A stretch of DNA of 39,795 bases from assembly GCA_910588505.1 (NCBI GenBank), contig CAJUPQ010000029.1, forward strand, positions 1-39,795, in the 5' to 3' direction. This DNA comes from an uncultured Hungatella sp. (GTDB lineage: Bacteria > Bacillota > Clostridia > Lachnospirales > Lachnospiraceae). The notes under the pieces were generated by a model. It was not told the origin of the DNA, did no database searches, and saw nothing but the letters and a program-made list of their open reading frames with translations. Position numbers and translations under genes: made by a program. Positions 9,921 through 17,035 of the stretch are shown here, piece after piece (the stretch's first letter is position 1; each line of letters begins with the position of its first letter).

Positions 9921-11792
9921 TTAATTCTTTTTATTGAGCAGTCCGCTTCCGGATGAGGATTTTTCAATAATAGATTTTGCTATGGCATTGGATGCGGCGT
10001 TGCTGTTGCCTACATAAGCAGGGGAAAGATCTTTTGTTTTTGGTTCTTCCGGATAAGTCGGTTCTTCTGGCAGTTCTATGCCAAAATCCGGATCTTCTTC
10101 CTCCTCCATACTGTCATAAAGGATTTCAGAACGTTCTTCTTCAGATTCTTCCTGCAAGCTTTTATCTTCCAGTTCCTTTTCAGAATTTTTTATTTTGGTT
10201 TCTTTTGCTGGTTCTGATTTCGGATTGCTGGCGGCAGAAGCAGCAGGTTTTATACCAGGTGCGGAAGCTGCTGATTCGACAAGCTGCTGCATTCCTTCCG
10301 CCAATAACACATCCACATTGTCTGCTAAATCCGGATGCCAGGTTGTAATAATCAGGCTGGAAGAAGTGATTCCATCTTCTACAACAATTTCTGTTTCATT
10401 GGACATGCCTGTTTTTAAGTCGGCACGGTGGGCTTTTCCATCCGAATAAACAAAAACATAAGGCTGGTCCCCGTCGTAATAAACGTGGTCAATGGGGACC
10501 ATAAGGGAATTTTCTGCTTTTGCTGTGGTAGCGGCAACTTTAACAGAAACGCCGGGAAGCAAATTGCAGCCTTCTTCTAAGTCTGCTTTGATGGGGAACA
10601 GCCCGGAGGAAGCATCTGCTTCTGTTTCAATTTCCGTGATTGTGGCCTGATAAGTTTCACTGCCTCTGGAAACGGTAATGTTATCCCCAATGTTTAAAGC
10701 TGCGGCCCCGTCAGAAGAAGCATTAAACGTAAGCTGAACACTGTCATCATTTTTTATGACAAAAGCTGCTGTGTTGGAATTGGCCATTCCATAAGGTTCC
10801 ACATTGCAGGCCGTAATTTTTCCGCTGACCGGAGTAAAAACTTTTGTCTTGTCTAAATCCCTTTGTGCTGATTCCAAAGAAAGCAGGGAAGATTCTAAAG
10901 AAAGCTTGGAAGATTTTAATTGTGCTTCTGTAACAGCTTTCTGTTCCTGATAAGCATCTCCTGTGGCTAGTTCCATTTCCTGCTGTGCTTTTACCAAATC
11001 TTTATAAGCATTGTTTTTTGAAGTTGCAACAGAACTTTTGTAATCATCATAATCGTCTAATGCTTCTGAATATTGTTCTGCGTAATTGTTATAATCACTT
11101 CGTGCTTTTAAATATTCTTCATATTTGGCTTCTAAATCTTCCTGGCTGGCAGATCCCTTCATATGGTTGTATTCATCCAGCAATTCATCCATTGCAGTTT
11201 CCGCTTTATCTTTGCGTTCCATCAGGGAATCTATATTGTCATCTTCACTGTCAATTTCAGATTTATAATTTAAACGGGCTTGCCGGTAGCTTTGTTCTGC
11301 TTTTTCCAGACTGTTTTCTGCATTCAGGATTTTTGAAGTATAATCACTGCCTAATGTTTTATTGGCACTGGCAATAGAGCTTTCATAGCTGGCTACACTG
11401 CTGGCATAGGAGGCTTCAGCCCGTTCCAGTGCAAATTGCAGATCACTGGTATCCAGTTCCATGAGAAGATCTCCGGCTTTTATGTAATCGCCTTCATCAT
11501 AATGCAGCTTTACAATTTTCCCATTGGTTTCCGGATAAATGGAAATCGTATCTGCTGCTTCTATTTTTCCGATAAATTCTGTCTGGCGCTCCATTTTTCC
11601 AATTGTCGGGTTTTCTAATTTGACTGTGATGATGCTGGCAGATTTCTCTGCCATCTGCATATTTCCGCCGCCAGGTCCCCCAGGGCCGCCGCCCATTCCG
11701 GCCGCCATGACCACAGTTGTTATGGCAATTGCAGCTACGCCTATCAGGATTGACCCAGCCGCAGTTTTTCTTTGTTTTTCATTCCATTCCAT
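9921..11792 (-). CDS. RND efflux adaptor (membrane fusion protein) with acidic C-terminal tail
   Basis: A 623-residue adaptor. The ATG at 11792 begins MEWNEKQRKTAAGS and follows an AAAGGCGGAG ribosome site. Residues 12-31 form an anchoring TM segment, followed by a Gly-rich stretch. The first half of a lipoyl-type domain follows (GKIVKLHYDEGDYIKAGD). A long Ala/Ser/Lys/Glu-rich coiled coil precedes the second lipoyl half (KVFTPVSGKITACNV) and a beta-barrel domain. The last 110 or so residues are an unusual Ser/Pro/Glu-rich tail, with runs such as SEEERSEILYDSMEEEEDP, which typical adaptors lack. The protein should couple the pump encoded downstream to the outside of the cell. No TolC-like outer channel is encoded here, as expected in a Gram-positive host. 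Confidence 0.93.
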   Translation of the reverse strand: MEWNEKQRKTAAGSILIGVAAIAITTVVMAAGMGGGPGGPGGGNMQMAEKSASIITVKLENPTIGKMERQTEFIGKIEAADTISIYPETNGKIVKLHYDEGDYIKAGDLLMELDTSDLQFALERAEASYASSVASYESSIASANKTLGSDYTSKILNAENSLEKAEQSYRQARLNYKSEIDSEDDNIDSLMERKDKAETAMDELLDEYNHMKGSASQEDLEAKYEEYLKARSDYNNYAEQYSEALDDYDDYKSSVATSKNNAYKDLVKAQQEMELATGDAYQEQKAVTEAQLKSSKLSLESSLLSLESAQRDLDKTKVFTPVSGKITACNVEPYGMANSNTAAFVIKNDDSVQLTFNASSDGAAALNIGDNITVSRGSETYQATITEIETEADASSGLFPIKADLEEGCNLLPGVSVKVAATTAKAENSLMVPIDHVYYDGDQPYVFVYSDGKAHRADLKTGMSNETEIVVEDGITSSSLIITTWHPDLADNVDVLLAEGMQQLVESAASAPGIKPAASAASNPKSEPAKETKIKNSEKELEDKSLQEESEEERSEILYDSMEEEEDPDFGIELPEEPTYPEEPKTKDLSPAYVGNSNAASNAIAKSIIEKSSSGSGLLNKKN

Positions 11793-12016
11793 AAGGCTCC
11801 GCCTTTCCCATAGCTTGTATGTTTTGGGTATTGAGCCCATTTTATGAGGGAATTGTGTTGGAGCTGAAATAATTTTATGAATGAATTGAGAATAACATTG
11901 GCTCAGGAAAAAACAAGGTAGATTTTCTATTAAAAACAAAGTTTTTATCTTAGGAAAATTGAGTTATAAAAATTGCTTTAAGCCTGTTTTTTTCCACCGG
12001 TGTTGAAAAAATTTTT

Positions 12017-12063
12017 CCTATCTATCTATTTATTATTATTTATATTATTTATTATTATAATAA
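12017..12063. other. AT-rich unwinding tract of origin 1
   Basis: This 47-bp stretch is made almost entirely of A and T (tatctatctattta... continuing as TTAT/ATTT blocks). It lies 14 bp left of the iteron array. Together with iterons and an adjacent rep gene this is the usual layout of an iteron plasmid origin. TGTTGATAA at 12073-12081 is one mismatch from a DnaA box on the minus strand. Confidence 0.6.
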
Positions 12064-12076
12064 GGTATAGGCTGTT

Positions 12077-12175
12077 GATAAGTGACTTTTATAACATGGA
12101 TAAGTGACTTTTATAACATTTAAAGGTGACTTTTATTCTATGTGGAAAATTTGGTAAAGTGACCTTTATAACATA
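12077..12175 (+). repeat. Origin 1 iterons (four 22-bp units)
   Basis: Three contiguous 22-bp units lie at 12077-12098, 12099-12120 and 12121-12142, and a fourth at 12154-12175 after an 11-bp gap. The shared core is AGTGACTTTTATAACA (GGTGACTTTTATTCTA in unit 3, AGTGACCTTTATAACA in unit 4). The 22-bp period places each site on the same DNA face, while the 11-bp gap is one helical turn. These are the expected binding sites of the initiator encoded just downstream. Confidence 0.9.
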
Positions 12176-12221
12176 AAAACAGCAAAAAAGGCCATTTTTA
12201 AATAAAGGGTGGTTGAAAATA

Positions 12222-12250
12222 TTGACTGGTCACTTTTTTTCTGTTACTAT
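12222..12250 (+). promoter_or_regulatory. rep1 promoter with overlapping inverted iteron half-site
   Basis: TTGACT (12222-12227) and TACTAT (12245-12250) are separated by exactly 17 bases. The junction of the -35 and spacer contains TGGTCACTTT (12227-12236). Its reverse complement, AAAGTGACCA, matches the iteron 4 core at 9 of 10 positions. An inverted iteron copy inside the rep promoter is the classic arrangement for initiator autorepression. Confidence 0.8.
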
Positions 12251-12299
12251 GATTTTAGGGCTTTTTGATAGTGAAAATTGAGGGGAGGAGAGCCGTAAA

Positions 12300-13061
12300 A
12301 TGCAGGATGAAAACAGGACGATCGAAGAGAAAAGAATATACAAAGTTGTAAAAAGTAACCAGCTTATACAAAATCTGAGAAATAAAACAGGGCATTTATC
12401 TTTACAGGAGCAAAGACTAATTTTATATCTTATTTCTCAAGTTAAACCGAGTGATACAGAATTTGCAAGGTTTGACTTAAGCTGTCAGGAGTTTTGTAAA
12501 ATTTGTGGAATTACATGCACTGGAAAAAATTATGATTACATAAAACAGACCATCCAAAAATTGGCCGATCGTTCTTTTTGGATAGAAACCGGAGAAAAAG
12601 GGGAATCCCAGAATCTGGTTAGATGGATTTCAGATGCGGAAGTAACACAGCGTGGTCATGTGTCAATACAGATTCATCCGAAATTGCAGCCTTTTTTGTT
12701 ACATCTGAAAGAATTTTATACCAGTTATCTTTTAGAATATATATTGCCTATGAAATCTCGGTATAGTGTGCTTTTGTATGAATTATTGAGAAGCTACGCA
12801 AATATACAAATTCATACTTTCGATGTAGAAGAATTAAAAGTGTTTCTTGGCGCAGAAAAATATGAAAGATGGGCTGATTTTCAAAGAAAAGTATTGGATA
12901 TTGCAATGCGGGAGATTAACGATTTAAGCGATTTGGAAGTTGATTATCAAATTATAAAAGAAAGCCGCAGATTTGCAAAATTACGTTTCCGGATTCGTAT
13001 TTTAGAACCAATCGAATTAAAAGATCGCGGCATTTTACGAAAACAAATATTAGATAATTAA
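12300..13061 (+). CDS. Replication initiator 1, Rep_3/RepB family
   Basis: A 253-residue protein. The ATG at 12300 follows AGGGGAGGAG at 9 bases. The region begins KVVKSNQLIQ with LSLQEQRLILYLISQ, the usual entry to the first winged helix of the Rep_3 (RepB/RepE-like) family. A second winged helix ends with IKESRRFAKLRFRIRI, also typical. Family members bind iterons as monomers to open the origin, and as dimers repress their own promoter; the iterons and the inverted operator lie immediately upstream. By eye it shares nearly half of its residues with initiator 2 (29567-30382), but the two iteron sequences are unrelated. It is more AT-rich than the cargo genes. It ends at a bidirectional terminator. 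Confidence 0.93.
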   Translation: MQDENRTIEEKRIYKVVKSNQLIQNLRNKTGHLSLQEQRLILYLISQVKPSDTEFARFDLSCQEFCKICGITCTGKNYDYIKQTIQKLADRSFWIETGEKGESQNLVRWISDAEVTQRGHVSIQIHPKLQPFLLHLKEFYTSYLLEYILPMKSRYSVLLYELLRSYANIQIHTFDVEELKVFLGAEKYERWADFQRKVLDIAMREINDLSDLEVDYQIIKESRRFAKLRFRIRILEPIELKDRGILRKQILDN

Positions 13062-13107
13062 AAAAAGATCGTTTTAAGGGCTGAAAAACTCTTAAAACGA
13101 TCTTTTT
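13062..13107. terminator. Bidirectional terminator between rep1 and the lipid-kinase gene
   Basis: A 17-bp perfect stem (13062-13078 with 13091-13107) has an A5 run at one end and a T run at the other. It lies directly between two converging stop codons; its last base touches the kinase stop codon. Confidence 0.95.
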
Positions 13108-13994
13108 TATAAAATAACCCGTAAAGCTAAATGGAGATTTTCAATTTCTACTTTTTCAGGTGCACCGCCAAACTCCCCATCCAAAGTCCATGGTGTTTCA
13201 TTTTCACAGGATACAGTGAGATTTGAGGTGCGGAAACCCGTTATCAAAGGGGAAGAATAATCATGAAGCAATACAGCGTTGATTACTTGCTGCATTTCCG
13301 TTAAAGAATCCGGTTTCTGGATCAAAATAACTTCAAACATACCATCATTCATTGAAATTTGAGCGTCATCTAATAATTTCAGGCCGCCAACGGAAGAAGA
13401 ATTGCTGATCATTCCAAATAAATAATCCCCCTGACAGGTTCCGCTGTCGTATTCGATAGAAGCCTGATAGCTTTTTAAGCTGGTCAGGCGTTTTAATCCT
13501 TCCAATACATATGCTGTTCTTCCAAATACATTTTTAGATTGCTGGGGAGTCTGGTAAGAAACCTCTGTAAACGCGCCAAAAGCGGCTACATAGGTAAAAT
13601 ATTGCTCGCCAAACCGGCCAATATCCACATCAACAGGGGAACCGGATAAAACAGCTTGAGCAGCTCCTTCTAAATCTTTGGAAATTCCAAGGCTGGAAGC
13701 AAAATCATTGACTGTTCCAGCAGGAAGATACCCCAAAGGAGGCCGCGGGTCTAATTTCATTAAGCCTGTTACGGTTTCATTTAAAGTTCCATCTCCACCG
13801 CAACAAACCACAAGATCTACACCATTCGCCCGGCGTTGGATAATTTCAGGGATTTCCCCGGCACGTGAAGTAGGGGAAACCAAAACATCATATCCAGCAG
13901 AGCTGAAAAGCTGTAAAATCCGGACTGCTTTCGAACGGATTTCACCTTTTCCGGCGTTTGGATTTAAAATAAAAAGCAAATTTTTGTAATTCAT
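13107..13994 (-). CDS. Diacylglycerol/lipid kinase family protein (DagK/YegS-like)
   Basis: A 295-residue cytosolic enzyme; the ATG at 13994 has AGGAGG 8 bases upstream. The N-terminal catalytic domain shows LNPNAGKG near residues 10-17 and the nucleotide-binding loop GGDGTLNE from residue 66. LPAGTVNDFASSLG follows; family members usually have GTxNDFAR. The C-terminal beta-sandwich domain contains the Gly/Asp-rich NDGMFEVILI and ends with WTLDGE, both typical. Family members phosphorylate diacylglycerol or related lipids using ATP. It is the last gene of a four-gene minus-strand operon, 12 bp after the DUF6320 gene, and terminates at the hairpin shared with rep1. The operon context suggests a lipid or glycolipid substrate, but the exact one is not visible. 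Confidence 0.93.
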   Translation of the reverse strand: MNYKNLLFILNPNAGKGEIRSKAVRILQLFSSAGYDVLVSPTSRAGEIPEIIQRRANGVDLVVCCGGDGTLNETVTGLMKLDPRPPLGYLPAGTVNDFASSLGISKDLEGAAQAVLSGSPVDVDIGRFGEQYFTYVAAFGAFTEVSYQTPQQSKNVFGRTAYVLEGLKRLTSLKSYQASIEYDSGTCQGDYLFGMISNSSSVGGLKLLDDAQISMNDGMFEVILIQKPDSLTEMQQVINAVLLHDYSSPLITGFRTSNLTVSCENETPWTLDGEFGGAPEKVEIENLHLALRVIL

Positions 13995-14006
13995 AGAAAA
14001 AGCCTC

Positions 14007-14711
14007 CTAAAAATGAAGCCGTTTTTTTACTTCCTCCACCATAGCCGTGCCTTGGAAAGCCCATAAAGCCCCTAATGATAAGATACTTCCTGCGGCACAT
14101 AAAATGGAAGGGTAACGAACCTGAACCCAGTCTAAAAGTAAAAAAATAAGCGGGATTACCCCAAACAGGCTGTCAATAATCAAATAAACCATATATTCTG
14201 TTAAACGCCGGCCCATAGCCTTGGAAATAATGGCGACAGCAGCCATTGCCGTGATACATAAAGCTGGAATGACATAATCAACAGACCAGTGTTTCCAGCC
14301 GGTGCAGGCGTCCCAGGCCACAGAAAGCAGGGAAATCCATACAACAAGCCATAAAATATTCTTAGGAATATTATGTCTTCGGTATAAAGCATTCCCCAAA
14401 CAGAACCACATACAAAGGACTGCACCGGCTACATACCAGGGGTAGCTATGGGATTCCGGCAAAAGGGCATCTACCGTCAAACAGATAACAACAACAGCAA
14501 AGGAAACAAAAAGAAAGCTGTGCAGAATCAGTTTCTGTATTTTCCAGGCTTTAGGAGATACATTGGGAAATAAGGAAGAATCTGGATCAGGTTCCCCGTA
14601 AAGAGGATTCTGGCACAATGGACAGCGCTTCCTGTCGCCACTCACATGTATTTTACAGTATTTGCAGAACAAAAGCCCTTCCATCTCCTTTGTTTTGTAG
14701 TTTTTAATCAT
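14007..14711 (-). CDS. DUF6320-like zinc-ribbon membrane protein
   Basis: A 234-residue integral membrane protein of unknown function. Four cysteines as CKYC (16, 19) and CPLC (30, 33) form an N-terminal zinc ribbon. About six hydrophobic helices follow, and the C-terminus is basic (EEVKKRLHF). The ATG at 14711 overlaps the stop of the preceding gene (ATGATTAA), implying translational coupling. An in-frame ATG at 14684 (MEGLLFCKYC) is an alternative start, with GGAG lying too close to it to be a normal ribosome site. This type of protein is recognised in Clostridia beside acyltransferases and esterases, as here, which is recall rather than a search. Topology is clear, function is not. Confidence 0.8.
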   Translation of the reverse strand: MIKNYKTKEMEGLLFCKYCKIHVSGDRKRCPLCQNPLYGEPDPDSSLFPNVSPKAWKIQKLILHSFLFVSFAVVVICLTVDALLPESHSYPWYVAGAVLCMWFCLGNALYRRHNIPKNILWLVVWISLLSVAWDACTGWKHWSVDYVIPALCITAMAAVAIISKAMGRRLTEYMVYLIIDSLFGVIPLIFLLLDWVQVRYPSILCAAGSILSLGALWAFQGTAMVEEVKKRLHF

Positions 14712-15951
14712 TTGAAGAAATTACGATATCCGGGTCTAAAGCTGCAAAAGAACGGAAAAAGCCTTTTTGAATATCGCCTCCAACAAAAGGCGCTGTAAGA
14801 CTTAATACAAGCCGATCCTGATAGCTGCATGCACAAAGCTGGATATGATCCGTACTCATAAATACATCAAAGCTATGGATATAAGGCGCCAGCTTTTCCG
14901 GCATGGTAATTCGTCCCAGATTGGAGATTCCTCCGGAAGTCATCCGGCGGGAATACTGGTTTGCAATGGATAACCCAATATCTTTAATAGGCAAAGGCAA
15001 AATCCGGATAAAAGACCGGTGCTCTAAAGCAGACATACGGTTCATTCTTTGAGCCATTTTTTCCTGGGTTAATTCCCGTTCAAAACAGCTTTGCACCGAT
15101 TGCAGAACGGCTTCTTCTGGATCATTCCCGCTGGTAAAGCGATGGGAAACATGAAAAACAGCAAAAAAATTTCTTGCGGATTCCGAAGCAAAAAAATTGC
15201 GCAGGTTTACAGGCACTGTTAAAGTAACCGGCTTGCGAAGCTCCCGGACAGGCAGTACACCGGCAATCGCCCGCAAAAGCTGTACGCAAAGATAAGCTGT
15301 CATAGAGGAGTGAAGTTCTTTTACCCGCGCTAACACCCGTTTTACATCCATTTCTCCCTCAACGACGCGAATCCCAGGTAATCGTGAACCTTTTACATGA
15401 GCGGCCGAAATGGGGCGTTCCTGGGCTTGTGAGGCGGTTTCCTGGTAATATTTAGCGAAGCTGTCAATGCTTTTTTCTGTGGGAGAAGCTCCGTAGTCCA
15501 GAATCACTATATCTCCTAATTCCGGATGGCACAGGGTAAGATACCGGGCAACCAAAGTCCGCAGAAATTGAAGGGCACCTGTACCATCAGTCAAAACGTG
15601 GCAGACTTCTAAATTGATCCGTTTCCGGTACCAGCTTACATCAAATAAAAGACGGCGTTCCCCACGGGCATACAAAGGGGAACAAGGGGGACGGTCTTCT
15701 GGATGGACTTTAGGGGAAAGCCTGGGGGAAGGCTCCAGAAAATACCAAAACAATCCACGCCGTAATACACTATGGTAAATTGGAAAATTCTCAAGGACTT
15801 CGTCCAAAGCAATTTGCAGGAAATCAGGATTTACTTCTTCTGTCAGCTGGCAGGCAAAGCGGAAAACCTTCGGATCGCGCCGGCCCATAACAGATGCATA
15901 TAATTTCGCGGCATTATCCAGCCGGGTCCATTCCGTATTAGAGTTTCTCAA
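14704..15951 (-). CDS. Alcohol acetyltransferase / condensation-domain-like acyltransferase
   Basis: A 415-residue protein of the chloramphenicol-acetyltransferase/condensation fold. The catalytic motif HxxxDG is HVLTDG, with H118 and D122, in the context EVCHVLTDGTGALQF. A later TVPVNLRNFF resembles the conserved substrate-channel block of polyketide-associated and alcohol acyltransferases. These enzymes transfer acyl groups from thioesters to hydroxyls or amines. The assigned start is TTG (15951), 14 bp after the esterase stop, with only a weak ribosome site. The nearest ATG (15961) is in another frame. The 3' end overlaps the DUF6320 gene by 8 bp. Together with the esterase and kinase neighbours it probably acylates a lipid or alcohol; the true acceptor is unknown. 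Confidence 0.85.
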   Translation of the reverse strand: MRNSNTEWTRLDNAAKLYASVMGRRDPKVFRFACQLTEEVNPDFLQIALDEVLENFPIYHSVLRRGLFWYFLEPSPRLSPKVHPEDRPPCSPLYARGERRLLFDVSWYRKRINLEVCHVLTDGTGALQFLRTLVARYLTLCHPELGDIVILDYGASPTEKSIDSFAKYYQETASQAQERPISAAHVKGSRLPGIRVVEGEMDVKRVLARVKELHSSMTAYLCVQLLRAIAGVLPVRELRKPVTLTVPVNLRNFFASESARNFFAVFHVSHRFTSGNDPEEAVLQSVQSCFERELTQEKMAQRMNRMSALEHRSFIRILPLPIKDIGLSIANQYSRRMTSGGISNLGRITMPEKLAPYIHSFDVFMSTDHIQLCACSYQDRLVLSLTAPFVGGDIQKGFFRSFAALDPDIVISSND

Positions 15952-15965
15952 AGAAAATCATCCGT

Positions 15966-16877
15966 TCAAAGGTTTTTCAGAAACCGATTGATCCGTCCAT
16001 AAGTCATCCGAACAATCGGAACTCTCGGGGATAATGAAAAATATCCATGCAGGGCATTGGGAACCCGGAAACATTCCACTTGGTTTCCGGCGCGCCGTAA
16101 TGCTGCGGCATAAGTTTCGCCTTCATCCCGTAATGGGTCATGTTCCGCAGAGAAAAGCAAGGTTGGCGGCTGGCGGGAAAGATCCCTGCAAAGTAAAGGG
16201 GCTACATAAGGATTATTTTTTTCCTCCTGGGGGGCGTAATAGGACATATAATCTTGCAGCCGTCTTGCCGTTAATAAATAGTTTTGTCCGTTTTCCCGCA
16301 GGGATGGGAAAGGGGAATTTTCTGAATAGTCATTCCATAATGCAGGGTAAAGCAAAATCTGTGCAGTAGGCAAGAAATCTCCTGTATCCCTGGCCCGTAA
16401 AGATACGGCAGCACATAGATTCGCGCCGGCGCTGTCCCCGATTAAAACAATATCCTGGCCGCGAATCCCCCATCGGGAAGGATGGGTATAGAAAGATTCC
16501 GTCACAGAATAACAGTCGTCCAGCCCGGCAGGAAAAGGATGCTCTGGAGCCAGGCGGTAGTCAACAGAAACCACGCAGCGTCTTGTGATCTGGGCCATAA
16601 CCTGGCAAACCCGGGCATAGCTTTCCGTTCCTCCGCTTGTCCATCCGCCGCCGTGAAAGAAAAGCAGGACCCCTGAAGGGGCTACATCCTGAGGGAAAAA
16701 AAGATGAATTGGGATGCCGTTCCCAGCGGTAAGATTTCTCCAGCGGTTGGGATGGAATATGGCAGGCCGTCCTAAAGCAGCTTTCAGCCTTCGTTCCAAA
16801 AGGTAGTGATCCGTAAGCTGGTTTGCTACCTGAGAAGCCGCAGACAGGACAGCAAAAGCAATTTCTTCAAACAGCAA
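15966..16877 (-). CDS. Alpha/beta-hydrolase, hormone-sensitive-lipase family esterase
   Basis: A 303-residue serine hydrolase. The oxyanion motif HGGGW lies at residues 75-79. The nucleophile elbow GDSAG has the catalytic S149, and the acid and base are D247 (EHDPLRDEG) and H278 (ALHGY). All parts of the triad are present. This family hydrolyses short acyl esters or lipids. The start is a TTG (16877) with AGAGG 7 bases upstream; no ATG is nearby, and the intervening T-run is a possible slippage or sequencing-error site. The N-terminus is only mildly hydrophobic, so the protein is probably cytosolic or membrane-associated. It is the first gene of the operon with the acyltransferase, DUF6320 and lipid-kinase genes. 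Confidence 0.9.
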   Translation of the reverse strand: MLFEEIAFAVLSAASQVANQLTDHYLLERRLKAALGRPAIFHPNRWRNLTAGNGIPIHLFFPQDVAPSGVLLFFHGGGWTSGGTESYARVCQVMAQITRRCVVSVDYRLAPEHPFPAGLDDCYSVTESFYTHPSRWGIRGQDIVLIGDSAGANLCAAVSLRARDTGDFLPTAQILLYPALWNDYSENSPFPSLRENGQNYLLTARRLQDYMSYYAPQEEKNNPYVAPLLCRDLSRQPPTLLFSAEHDPLRDEGETYAAALRRAGNQVECFRVPNALHGYFSLSPRVPIVRMTYGRINRFLKNL

Positions 16878-16902
16878 AAAAAAACCTCTTTTCTAAATTT
16901 AT

Positions 16903-16931
16903 AGTATAACATAAGAGCAGGGGAATGAACA
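16903..16931 (-). promoter_or_regulatory. Promoter of the esterase-acyltransferase-DUF6320-kinase operon
   Basis: On the minus strand, TGTTCA (16931-16926) and TATACT (16908-16903) are spaced by 17 bases. The -10 is preceded by TGT, an extended -10 signal. It lies 26 bases before the esterase start. Confidence 0.6.
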
Positions 16932-17035
16932 GGCTGTTGATTTGTATAAAAAATACAAACTTTGCAGTAATCAGGGAGGTTTGCGCCACTGATTGAGTGA
17001 AAAGAATTTGAGGAACGACTGCGAGGGGATATGAG

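Noticed and set aside
13062..13107. Insertion-sequence inverted repeats
   Set aside because: The perfect inverted arms with A and T flanks are a bidirectional terminator; no transposase or target duplication is nearby.
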